The notes below the pieces were generated by a model. That model was not told the DNA's origin. It saw only the letters and a list, made by a program, of their open reading frames with translations, and searched no databases. The position numbers and the translations under genes were made by a program. From positions 1 to 7,934 of the forward strand of contig JACCTK010000305.1 in NCBI GenBank assembly GCA_013812465.1: DNA of 7,934 nt. The letters run 5' to 3'. This document shows positions 1-6,196 of this stretch, piece after piece (within the stretch, counting starts at the first letter, position 1; every line of letters starts with the position of its first letter). Source of the stretch: Actinomycetota bacterium. Its GTDB lineage: Bacteria > Actinomycetota > Thermoleophilia > Gaiellales > Gaiellaceae.

Positions 1-1293
1 GACGACGAGCGCCGTGTCCTGACGGACGGCGCCGTCCTCGCAGTCGACGGGACGATCGTCGCCGTCGACGAGTGGGCAGCGCTCGCCGGCGAGGGGGAAG
101 AGATCGACCTGCGCGACCACGTCCTGCTGCCTGGCCTCGTCGACGCGCACGTCCACCTTACGGGACCGTCGCTCTTTCCGGGCCTCGAGCCCGACGAAAG
201 CCCCCTCAGCGACCACTTTCCGCGCTGGGTGATGCCCGCGCACGTGCACTCGACGCCCGAGGACGAGCGCGCGGCGGCGCGACTCGTAGCGCTGCAGATG
301 CTCCGCGCCGGGACGACTGCATTCATGGAGGCCGGCGTCTGCCGTTTTCCCGATGCGGTGCTCGATGCGCTCGCGGACATGCCGATCCGCGGCGCGATCG
401 GAACCTGGGCGGCGGATGCCTGGGAGTGGCCACCCGAGCTCGCAGCCACGACCGACGACGCGGTTACACGCATCGACGCCGCGCTCGCACTCCAGACGAA
501 CGGTCTCGTCGAGGTGCGGCCGAACCTCATCGGGCACACGGGCTGCTCGGACGAGCTCGTTCTTGCAGCCGCCCAGCGCGCACGCGCTGCAGGCACGACG
601 TGGACGTTGCACATGTCGGCGTTCCCCGACGACGGCGCGGGCTACCGCGAGCGCGTCGGCCTGGACCCGCTCGTCCACCTCGACCGCCTCGGCGCACTCG
701 ACGCGCATGCGGTCGTCTCGCACGCGATCCATCTCTCCGACGCGGAGGTCGAGGTCTTGCGTACGCGCCGTGCCACCGTCGCCTACTGCCCCGGAGCGTC
801 CGTGCGGCTCGCGACCGGCGTGACCCGGGTCGGCCGCCACGACGAGCTCGAGCACGTGGCACTCGGAACCGACACGCAGAACGCCTCCAACCACCTCGAG
901 CTCCTCCGCGCCGCCGCGACGGCCTGCCAGGTCTACGCCGAGCGCCGTGGGACGCGGTCGGTGACGGCAGCAACCGCGCTCACCTGGTCGACACGTGGGG
1001 GCGCGCGCGCCCTCGGCTGGGAGGATCGGATCGGCTCGCTGCAACCTGGGAAGAGGGCCGACATCGTCGCCATCGATCCACGTCAGCCGGTGCGCAACGT
1101 GGAGGCTGCGCTCGTTCACGGCTCGCCGCAGGTTCGACACGTCTGGGTCGACGGACGCCCGGCGCTGCTGGACGGTCGCGTCCACGGGGAGGAAGCGATC
1201 CTTGCCGACGCACATCTCGCGGGAGAGCGCGTGGCGGCCCGCGCCGACCTTCCCGGAGCCACGGGCTGGCTGTGCGACTATCGCACTTCTTGA
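1..1293 (+). CDS. Amidohydrolase-superfamily protein, aminohydrolase (SsnA/TrzN/AtzA-like) group, 5'-truncated
   Basis: Frame 1 is open from the first base to the stop at 1291-1293, giving 430 visible residues; the family is usually about 450, so roughly 15-20 N-terminal residues lie outside the window. The order of motifs is that of cytosolic metal-dependent hydrolases acting on C-N or C-Cl bonds. They are the beta-strand-1 HxH in GLVDAHVHL (His50, His52), the strand-5 His in WTLHMS (His204), the strand-6 SHAIHLSD (His241/His244), and the strand-8 Asp in LGTDTQNASNH (Asp291). The C-terminal composite-domain signature GSLQPGKRADIVAID follows. An in-frame ATG at 229 lies after HxH, so it cannot be the true start. 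The Glu normally three residues after the strand-5 His in deaminases is Ala207 here, so deamination of a guanine- or cytosine-like substrate is not assured. It is followed after 33 bp by the next gene and is probably co-transcribed. The fold assignment is strong; the substrate is unknown. Confidence 0.9.
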   Translation, partial: DDERRVLTDGAVLAVDGTIVAVDEWAALAGEGEEIDLRDHVLLPGLVDAHVHLTGPSLFPGLEPDESPLSDHFPRWVMPAHVHSTPEDERAAARLVALQMLRAGTTAFMEAGVCRFPDAVLDALADMPIRGAIGTWAADAWEWPPELAATTDDAVTRIDAALALQTNGLVEVRPNLIGHTGCSDELVLAAAQRARAAGTTWTLHMSAFPDDGAGYRERVGLDPLVHLDRLGALDAHAVVSHAIHLSDAEVEVLRTRRATVAYCPGASVRLATGVTRVGRHDELEHVALGTDTQNASNHLELLRAAATACQVYAERRGTRSVTAATALTWSTRGGARALGWEDRIGSLQPGKRADIVAIDPRQPVRNVEAALVHGSPQVRHVWVDGRPALLDGRVHGEEAILADAHLAGERVAARADLPGATGWLCDYRTS

Positions 1294-1326
1294 CCGAAAG
1301 ACGCACAACCGGCATGCTGTGCCGCG

Positions 1327-2163
1327 ATGAGCGTCCCCCAGCTGCTCGGGCCCCTTGAGCGACGTCGCGGTGAGCATGCGGACGCGCCGGGAACGACCGA
1401 GGTCGCGGTTCCGGACGGCCCGGCGCTGATCAGGCGCAAGGGCTCCGGCGCCCCGTACCTATGGCTGCACGGAACGCACTTCGCGGGCAGCTGGCTGCCC
1501 TTTCACGAGCAGCTCGCGCAGCGACTCGACGTGGTCTACCCCCTCCATCCGGGCTTCGTCGAGGGGTGGCCGCCGGGGTGGTTGCGGGGCTTCGACGACC
1601 TCGTCCTCCACTATCGCGACCTGTTGGACGCGCTCGGTCTCGAGCGCATCCACGTCGGGGGTCACGCGCTCGGCGGCAGGATCGCAGCGAATCTCGCCGT
1701 CTTCTACCCCGAGCGAGTCGCGAGCCTGACCCTGCTCAGCCCCTTCGGGCTGCGCGTGGAGGACAGGCCGATGGTCGACTTCATGGCGATCGACCCCGAG
1801 CGTCTGGGAGAGCTGCTCTTCAACGACGACGCCGACGAGTTGTCGGAGGTCCTCCCCGACTTCGACGACCCCCACGAGTTCGCACGGTGGTACGGCGAGA
1901 ACGGCGTGACGGCCCGGCTCATGTGGGAGCGCCGCTACGACGTCGGCCTGGAGCGACGGCTTGCCCGCGTCGGGATGCCCGCTCTCGTGCTGGCCCCGTC
2001 CGAGGACCGGCTCCTGCCCGTCGCGCACGCGGAGCGGTGGGCCGAGGTGCTGCCCGCAGGTCGCCTCGCGACGGTGCCCAACACCGGACATGCGCTCCTC
2101 GTGCAGGCTCCGGACGAGGTGTCCGCCTCGGTGCTCGCATTCGTCGAGGAGGCCGGCGCGTGA
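1327..2163 (+). CDS. Alpha/beta-hydrolase-fold protein with Ala in place of the nucleophile Ser
   Basis: The 278-residue product has the alpha/beta hydrolase layout. The oxyanion-hole strand is YLWLHGTHFAGSW (His48-Gly49), the nucleophile-elbow region is HVGGHALGGRIAAN, a variable lid covers roughly residues 140-200, the acid loop is LVLAPSEDRLLP (Asp227), and the late His is in VPNTGHALL (His255). The elbow should read GHSxGG, but codon 114 (1666-1668) is gcg, alanine, so the Ser of the Ser-Asp-His triad is missing while the other two members are in place. It may therefore be a lyase, a binding protein or an inactive partner rather than an esterase; these are inferences. The ATG at 1327 has no convincing Shine-Dalgarno, but no other start lies between the upstream stop and here, and the fold begins about residue 26. 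Its stop overlaps the start of the monooxygenase gene as GTGA, implying coupled translation and perhaps joint function. Confidence 0.88.
   Translation: MSVPQLLGPLERRRGEHADAPGTTEVAVPDGPALIRRKGSGAPYLWLHGTHFAGSWLPFHEQLAQRLDVVYPLHPGFVEGWPPGWLRGFDDLVLHYRDLLDALGLERIHVGGHALGGRIAANLAVFYPERVASLTLLSPFGLRVEDRPMVDFMAIDPERLGELLFNDDADELSEVLPDFDDPHEFARWYGENGVTARLMWERRYDVGLERRLARVGMPALVLAPSEDRLLPVAHAERWAEVLPAGRLATVPNTGHALLVQAPDEVSASVLAFVEEAGA
2146..2152 (+). promoter_or_regulatory. Shine-Dalgarno for the monooxygenase gene
   Basis: GAGGAGG lies inside the last codons of the upstream hydrolase gene, 7 bases before the GTG at 2160. It decides the start: the same frame is open back to 1461, but that upstream stretch is an Arg/Ala/Pro-rich shadow of the hydrolase gene, whereas family-like sequence begins at 2160. 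Confidence 0.75.
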
Positions 2164-3512
2164 GGCTCGAGTTCTACACCTTCCACCTCATGCCGTTCCC
2201 CTACATCCCACCGGGCGAGGAGCTCGAGTCGGCGTGGATCACGCTGCCCAACTCGCAGTACGACCCGGCGGCCGGCCACCGGCTCTACCGGGAGTACCTG
2301 GAGCAGATGGTCTTCGCCGAGCAGCTCGGATACGACGGGATCCTCGTGAACGAGCACCACCAGAACGCATACGCCGTGCAGCCGGCTCCGAACCTCTGGG
2401 CCGCGTACCTCACCGCGCGCACGAGCCGGATCCGCATCGGCGTGCTCGGCAACGCTCTTCCCCTCCATCGAAGCCCGCTGCGCGTCGCCGAGGAGATCGC
2501 GATGCTCGACGTCCTTTCCGGAGGCCGCATCGTCTCGGGCCACGTGCGTGCGATGGGTGCCGAATACATCTCGGCCGGTGTCGATCCGTCGACCTCGAAG
2601 GCCCGCTTCTGGGAGGCCCACGACCTCATTGTCAAGGCTTGGACCGAGCCGGGCCCGTTTGCCTGGGAGGGCGAGCACTTCCAGTTCGCACACGTCAATC
2701 CGTGGCCACGGCCACTCCAGCAGCCGCATCCGCCTATCTGGATCCCGGGTTCATCGTCTCAAGAGACGATCGACGAGACCGCCCGCCGCCGAATCCCCTT
2801 CATGCTGACTCCCATCTCGAACCAGGCGTCGAAGCACGCCTTCTCGCTGTACTACCGTCTCGCCGAGGAGAAGTACGGCTATACGCCCGATCCGCGCCAG
2901 CTCGGCCGCCTCGTCCACACGCACGTCGCCGAGACCGACGAGCAGGCGCACCGTGAGGCGAAGGCGCACATCCTCTGGTTCTTCCGCAACGGGCTAAAGA
3001 TTCCGCGCCACCACCTCGTGCCACCCGGTTACAGCCCAGCGGCGGCGATCCTGGCGATGATGACGAAGCAACGCGAGGTCGGCGCCAAGCCGTTCTGGGA
3101 GCTCTCCTACGAGGAGTTGTGCGACAACGGCTACTGCATCGTCGGTTCACCCGACACCGTGATCGAGCGCTACACGCAGATGGTGGAGGACTTCCGTATC
3201 GGCATGGTGATGTCGGCAGGGGGCCACATCGGCTCGATGCCGGACTGGCTCGTCCGCAAGAACATGCAGATCTTCGCCGAGGAGGTGATGCCGCACTTCC
3301 GCGAGCCGGACGGGAAGCCGTTCTGGGCGCGCGCGGACAGGCCGCATCCGCAGACGGCCGCAGAAGTGTCGGCTCGGACACCGGCACCCTCTCTTCGGCC
3401 GCGCGCGCTCCTGGAGGGCGAGACGTATCTCGACTGTCTGACCGGCCACGTGGTAGATCCGGTCGACCCGGCAGCCGAGCTGAGTGGGCAGGAAACGGTG
3501 TCCTCGTCGTAG
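2160..3512 (+). CDS. LLM-class (luciferase-like) flavin-dependent monooxygenase
   Basis: The 450-residue product belongs to the bacterial-luciferase-like superfamily of TIM-barrel enzymes that use reduced FMN or F420, typically to activate oxygen. Visible hallmarks are the N-terminal strand LEFYTFHLMPFPY, the AEQLGYDGILVNEHH segment with the EHH motif at 65-67, RIRIGVLGNALPLHRSPLRVAEE (91-112, split over strand and helix), LDVLSGGRIVSG (116-127), PHPPIWIPGSS (189-199) and the late GSPDTVIERY (329-338). The GTG start at 2160 overlaps the preceding stop by 4 bp and has a strong Shine-Dalgarno. The core seems to end near residue 384; the last ~66 residues form a Pro/Ala-rich tail containing YLDCLTGHVVDP. 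No flavin reductase is encoded in the window, so reduced cofactor must come from elsewhere. By analogy with RutA and other LLM monooxygenases, oxygenation or ring opening of the imported compound is likely, but the substrate cannot be read from the sequence. Confidence 0.93.
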   Translation: MRLEFYTFHLMPFPYIPPGEELESAWITLPNSQYDPAAGHRLYREYLEQMVFAEQLGYDGILVNEHHQNAYAVQPAPNLWAAYLTARTSRIRIGVLGNALPLHRSPLRVAEEIAMLDVLSGGRIVSGHVRAMGAEYISAGVDPSTSKARFWEAHDLIVKAWTEPGPFAWEGEHFQFAHVNPWPRPLQQPHPPIWIPGSSSQETIDETARRRIPFMLTPISNQASKHAFSLYYRLAEEKYGYTPDPRQLGRLVHTHVAETDEQAHREAKAHILWFFRNGLKIPRHHLVPPGYSPAAAILAMMTKQREVGAKPFWELSYEELCDNGYCIVGSPDTVIERYTQMVEDFRIGMVMSAGGHIGSMPDWLVRKNMQIFAEEVMPHFREPDGKPFWARADRPHPQTAAEVSARTPAPSLRPRALLEGETYLDCLTGHVVDPVDPAAELSGQETVSSS

Positions 3513-3530
3513 GTGACTGGGACGGACGAA

Positions 3531-3535
3531 GGAGG
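3531..3535 (+). promoter_or_regulatory. Shine-Dalgarno for the substrate-binding protein gene
   Basis: GGAGG within GAAGGAGGAAGAG sits 6 bases before the GTG at 3542. It fixes the start at the signal peptide rather than at upstream in-frame codons (the frame is open back to 3119), which lie inside the monooxygenase gene. Confidence 0.8.
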
Positions 3536-3541
3536 AAGAGA

Positions 3542-4615
3542 GTGAGATCGAGAGTTCTGCTGATTGCGGTGGCGGTCACCGCCTCGGTTGCCCTGCTGTC
3601 GACTGTCGCCTGGGCGGGTTCGTCCGGCTCGGCTACGACGGGGCAGTCCGCCTGGCCGCCCCAGGCAGGGTGGCCGGCGGGCAAGCCCGCATGTCCTGTT
3701 AAGGGCAAGTACACGGTGGGCTTCACGCAGCCGTTGCCTGATCCCAACTACGCGCTCATCACGAGCATCGTCGCAGGCGACCTGAAGAAGATGAAGATCG
3801 GCTTTACGAAGGCGGTTGCGAACCTGAATCCGGGCAAGCAGATCGCCGACATCGACTCGATGGTGCAGCAAGGCGTCAAGACGCTTATCGTGGCGCCAGT
3901 CGACCCGAACGCCGTGCAGCCCGCGCTCCAGCGCGCGAGGGAGAAGGGCGTGAAGATCGTCGTGACGGACGTCTTCGTGGGTGGGCCGTATGCGACGAAC
4001 ATCGCGACGTCGCCGTACGACGCGGGCTACCAGGGCGCGCAGCGCCTTGCCAAGCTCGTCGGGAACGGCAGAGTCGCCGCGATCGAAGGGCCGAGCTTCG
4101 CCGGGCCGGTGCTCACCGAGCGCAACCGTGGCTTCGGCAACGGTGCGGGGGCCACGAAGCTCGACGTCGTGAGCTCGCAGACCAACTTCAAGATCACGCC
4201 GGACGGCGCACGAGACATCGTCGAAGCGTGGCGGCTGAAGTACGGGTCATCCCTCAAGGGCATCTGGGCGTTCAACGACCTGAGCGCGCTTGGCGCCGCG
4301 TCGGCGCTCAGCGGTGACTTCCAGCCCAAGGTCGTCGGCCTGAACGGAGAGCCGGCGGCGATCGACGCCATCAAGGCGGGGAAGATGGCGGCGACGTTCG
4401 ACCTTCAGCCGGCGGTGATCGCTCACTCGCTCGCCTGGGCGGCAGACAGCGCGCGCTGCAACAAGACGATGGCCAAGACCATCTTCGTGGGCGTGAAGCT
4501 GTACACAGCCGCCAATGCGAAGTCCTGGGTGCCATGGGCGCAACTCCCGCAGCAGCCGTTCAAGATGGCGACCAAGACCGTCAATGGGAAGGTGTTCGTT
4601 CAGCCCAAGAAGTAG
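3542..4615 (+). CDS. Sugar-type (CUT2/RbsB-like) ABC transporter substrate-binding protein
   Basis: This 357-residue secreted protein should capture the ligand outside the membrane and deliver it to the permease encoded downstream. Residues 1-25 are a Sec signal (MRSRVLLIAVAV, hydrophobic core, AWA before Gly26). No lipobox is evident, so anchoring is not obvious. A Gly/Ser/Pro/Trp-rich linker leads to the Peripla_BP_4-type fold: KYTVGFTQPLPDPNY, then IADIDSMVQQGVKTLIVAPVD, VKIVVTDVF (Asp143), ERNRGF (Arg196), WAFNDLSALG (Asn245-Asp246), VVGLNGEP (Asn268) and ATFDLQP (Gln289). Compared with E. coli RbsB, the paired Phe residues near the N-terminus, the Arg after the Asp89 equivalent, and Asp215 (here Asn268) are not conserved, so ribose is unlikely. 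Two cysteines, Cys51 and Cys306, could form a disulfide. It follows the monooxygenase gene by 29 bp. The family call is firm; the ligand is unknown. Confidence 0.93.
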   Translation: MRSRVLLIAVAVTASVALLSTVAWAGSSGSATTGQSAWPPQAGWPAGKPACPVKGKYTVGFTQPLPDPNYALITSIVAGDLKKMKIGFTKAVANLNPGKQIADIDSMVQQGVKTLIVAPVDPNAVQPALQRAREKGVKIVVTDVFVGGPYATNIATSPYDAGYQGAQRLAKLVGNGRVAAIEGPSFAGPVLTERNRGFGNGAGATKLDVVSSQTNFKITPDGARDIVEAWRLKYGSSLKGIWAFNDLSALGAASALSGDFQPKVVGLNGEPAAIDAIKAGKMAATFDLQPAVIAHSLAWAADSARCNKTMAKTIFVGVKLYTAANAKSWVPWAQLPQQPFKMATKTVNGKVFVQPKK

Positions 4616-4619
4616 AGCC

Positions 4620-4677
4620 GTGTTCGACGAGCCGGAGCGGGTCCTGCCTCCCGCTCCGGCTTCGGCTTCGAGAACAC
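4620..4677 (+). promoter_or_regulatory. Intercistronic GC-rich stem-loop between binding-protein and ATPase genes
   Basis: An 11-bp perfect stem, GCCGGAGCGGG (4631-4641) with CCCGCTCCGGC (4650-4660), encloses an 8-base loop. A further 6-bp outer stem pairs GTGTTC (4620-4625) with GAACAC (4672-4677). The hairpin begins just after the binding-protein stop and ends 4 bases before the ATPase start. The 3' flank is TTCGGCTTCGAG, not a T-run, so it is not a standard intrinsic terminator. Hairpins in this position in binding-protein-dependent transporter operons (for example malE-malF) commonly protect the upstream mRNA or cause partial termination, giving excess binding protein. That role is inferred here. 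Confidence 0.65.
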
Positions 4678-4681
4678 CCAG

Positions 4682-6196
4682 ATGACGCACCCCGAACGCC
4701 GCCCGTCCGCCGACCTCCTCCGGGCAACCGGCATGACGAAGGTCTTCGGCGCAGTACGTGCGCTCGACGATGTCAGCCTCACGGTTCGCGCGGGAGAGAT
4801 CCTCGCGCTCGCAGGCGAGAACGGATCCGGAAAATCGACGCTCGCCCGAATCCTCGCGGGCGCGTTGCATGGCGACGCCGGCGAGATCCTGCTCGATGGC
4901 CAGCCGGTGTCCTTCGGACGTCCGCGCGATGCTCTCGAGGTCGGGATCGCGATCGTGACGCAGGAGCTGACCGCGGTACCGCAGATGAGCGTCGCTGAAA
5001 ACGTCCTGCTGACCAAGCTCCATCGGCCTCACTCCTTCGTCAAGCGTCGCGACCTCGCGCGTCGAGCGCAGACGCACCTCGCCGCGGTCGGGCTCGACCT
5101 CGACCCGCTCACCCCGTTTGCCGCACTTCCGCCCGGGCGTCGCGAGCTTGTCGAGGTCGCAAAGGCGCTCGCCTCGCGACCGCGGCTTCTCATCCTCGAC
5201 GAGGCGACGACGCGGCTGTCCGATCCCGAGAGGCTGTTCCGACTCGTGGAGCGTCTCGCAGACGAGGAGGGCCTCGCCACGATGTTCATCACGCAGCGTC
5301 TGCAGGAGATCCGCCGGCTCGCCCAGCGCGCGCTCGTCTTGCGCGATGGCCGCGTCGCCGGGCAGCTCGATCGCAGCGAACTCTCCGACGCGAGCCTGAC
5401 GGCGCTCATGGTCGGTCGCGAGCTCTCCGGGTACTTTCACAAGGCGAAAGTCGAGATCGGAGAGCCGGTGCTCCGCGCCGAGGAGCTGGTCACCGAGCGC
5501 TCGCCGCATCCCATCACACTCGAGACGCGTGCGGGAGAGATCGTCGGGCTCGCGGGACTCGTCGGCTCCGGCCGCAGCGAGCTGCTCGAGACGATCGCAG
5601 GTGTACGGCGTGCCCGTCACGGCCGTGTCCTCATGAGCGGCCGCGTCGTGCGTCAGCACTCGGCCGGCGCGGCGATCGCGGCCGGAATGACCCTCCTCCC
5701 GGAAGACCGCCTGGCGCAGGGCCTCCTTCGCGAGGGCTCGGTGAGCAGGAACGTCTCGCTCGCATCGTGGCGTCCCCTCGCGCGAGCGACCCAACGGCGC
5801 GACGACGGACGCGCTACTACAGCCGTCGCGAGCTTCCGCATTCGCTGCTCCAGCGTTCAGGCGGACATCCGGACGCTCTCCGGCGGCAACCAGCAGAAGG
5901 TTGTGCTTGCGCGCTGCCTCACGCACGACACGCGCGCGCTGCTGCTCGACGAGCCCACCCGCGGAGTCGACGTAGGCGCGCGCGAGGAGATCTACGCGAT
6001 CGTCGCCGACCTCGTGAGCCGTGGAGTCACGATCCTCGTGGCATCCTCCGATCTCCCCGAGCTGCTGGGACTGTGCGATCGGATCCTGGTCCTCAACGAA
6101 GGCCGGTTGGCGGGCGAGCTGTCGCGCGAAGAGGCTACAGAGGAGGCAGTCGTCTTGCTTGCCGCCGGCGACGGGGGCGTTGAGCATGCAGCCTGA
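4682..6196 (+). CDS. Sugar-type ABC transporter ATP-binding protein with two NBDs (RbsA/MglA-like)
   Basis: The 504-residue product is a tandem-NBD ATPase powering the importer. NBD1 (about 10-240) has Walker A GENGSGKST (Lys51), Q-loop VTQELTAVPQMSVAENV, and Walker B LLILDEA (Asp173, Glu174). Its signature is divergent (LPPGRRELVEVAKAL, 149 onward) and the H-loop reads TQRLQEI, with Gln205 where RbsA has His. NBD2 (about 255-495) has GLVGSGRSE, with Arg298 in the Walker A Lys position as is usual for this family. It also has an intact LSGGNQQK signature (399 onward) and Walker B LLLDEPTRGVD (Asp423, Glu424). Walker A of NBD1 with the signature of NBD2 would form the one consensus site. The start at 4682 lacks a clear Shine-Dalgarno; an in-frame ATG at 4733 would cut off the first strand (LLRATGMTKVFG), so 4682 is preferred. 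The end overlaps the permease gene by 11 bp. The stretch just before the NBD2 signature looks shortened relative to relatives but stays in frame. Confidence 0.94.
   Translation: MTHPERRPSADLLRATGMTKVFGAVRALDDVSLTVRAGEILALAGENGSGKSTLARILAGALHGDAGEILLDGQPVSFGRPRDALEVGIAIVTQELTAVPQMSVAENVLLTKLHRPHSFVKRRDLARRAQTHLAAVGLDLDPLTPFAALPPGRRELVEVAKALASRPRLLILDEATTRLSDPERLFRLVERLADEEGLATMFITQRLQEIRRLAQRALVLRDGRVAGQLDRSELSDASLTALMVGRELSGYFHKAKVEIGEPVLRAEELVTERSPHPITLETRAGEIVGLAGLVGSGRSELLETIAGVRRARHGRVLMSGRVVRQHSAGAAIAAGMTLLPEDRLAQGLLREGSVSRNVSLASWRPLARATQRRDDGRATTAVASFRIRCSSVQADIRTLSGGNQQKVVLARCLTHDTRALLLDEPTRGVDVGAREEIYAIVADLVSRGVTILVASSDLPELLGLCDRILVLNEGRLAGELSREEATEEAVVLLAAGDGGVEHAA

Noticed and set aside
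72..1358. A 428-codon + strand frame overlapping the amidohydrolase
   Set aside because: Composition is dominated by Arg, Ala, Pro and Gly without motifs, whereas the frame 1 reading carries all amidohydrolase signatures.
1461..2159. Upstream extension of the monooxygenase frame, which would fuse it to a long N-terminal region
   Set aside because: The stretch is a low-complexity Arg/Ala/Pro shadow of the alpha/beta hydrolase gene, and a strong Shine-Dalgarno and GTG at 2160 mark the real start.
2701..2710. 10-bp perfect palindrome CGTGGCCACG
   Set aside because: It is within coding sequence with no second copy or promoter context, and is compatible with chance.
2753..2770. 8-bp inverted repeat ATCGTCTC / GAGACGAT with a 2-base spacer
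   Set aside because: It lies inside conserved monooxygenase coding sequence, the spacer is too short for a good hairpin loop, and an isolated 8-bp repeat is expected by chance at this GC content.
3119..3541. Upstream extension of the binding-protein frame into the monooxygenase gene
   Set aside because: The signal peptide begins at 3542 directly after GGAGG; the upstream translation has no family resemblance.
5750..5875. Possible compensated frameshift in the ATPase gene just before the NBD2 signature
   Set aside because: The segment is shorter than in relatives, but the frame still reads into SFRIRC and LSGGNQQK, and neither alternative frame gives a more family-like sequence.
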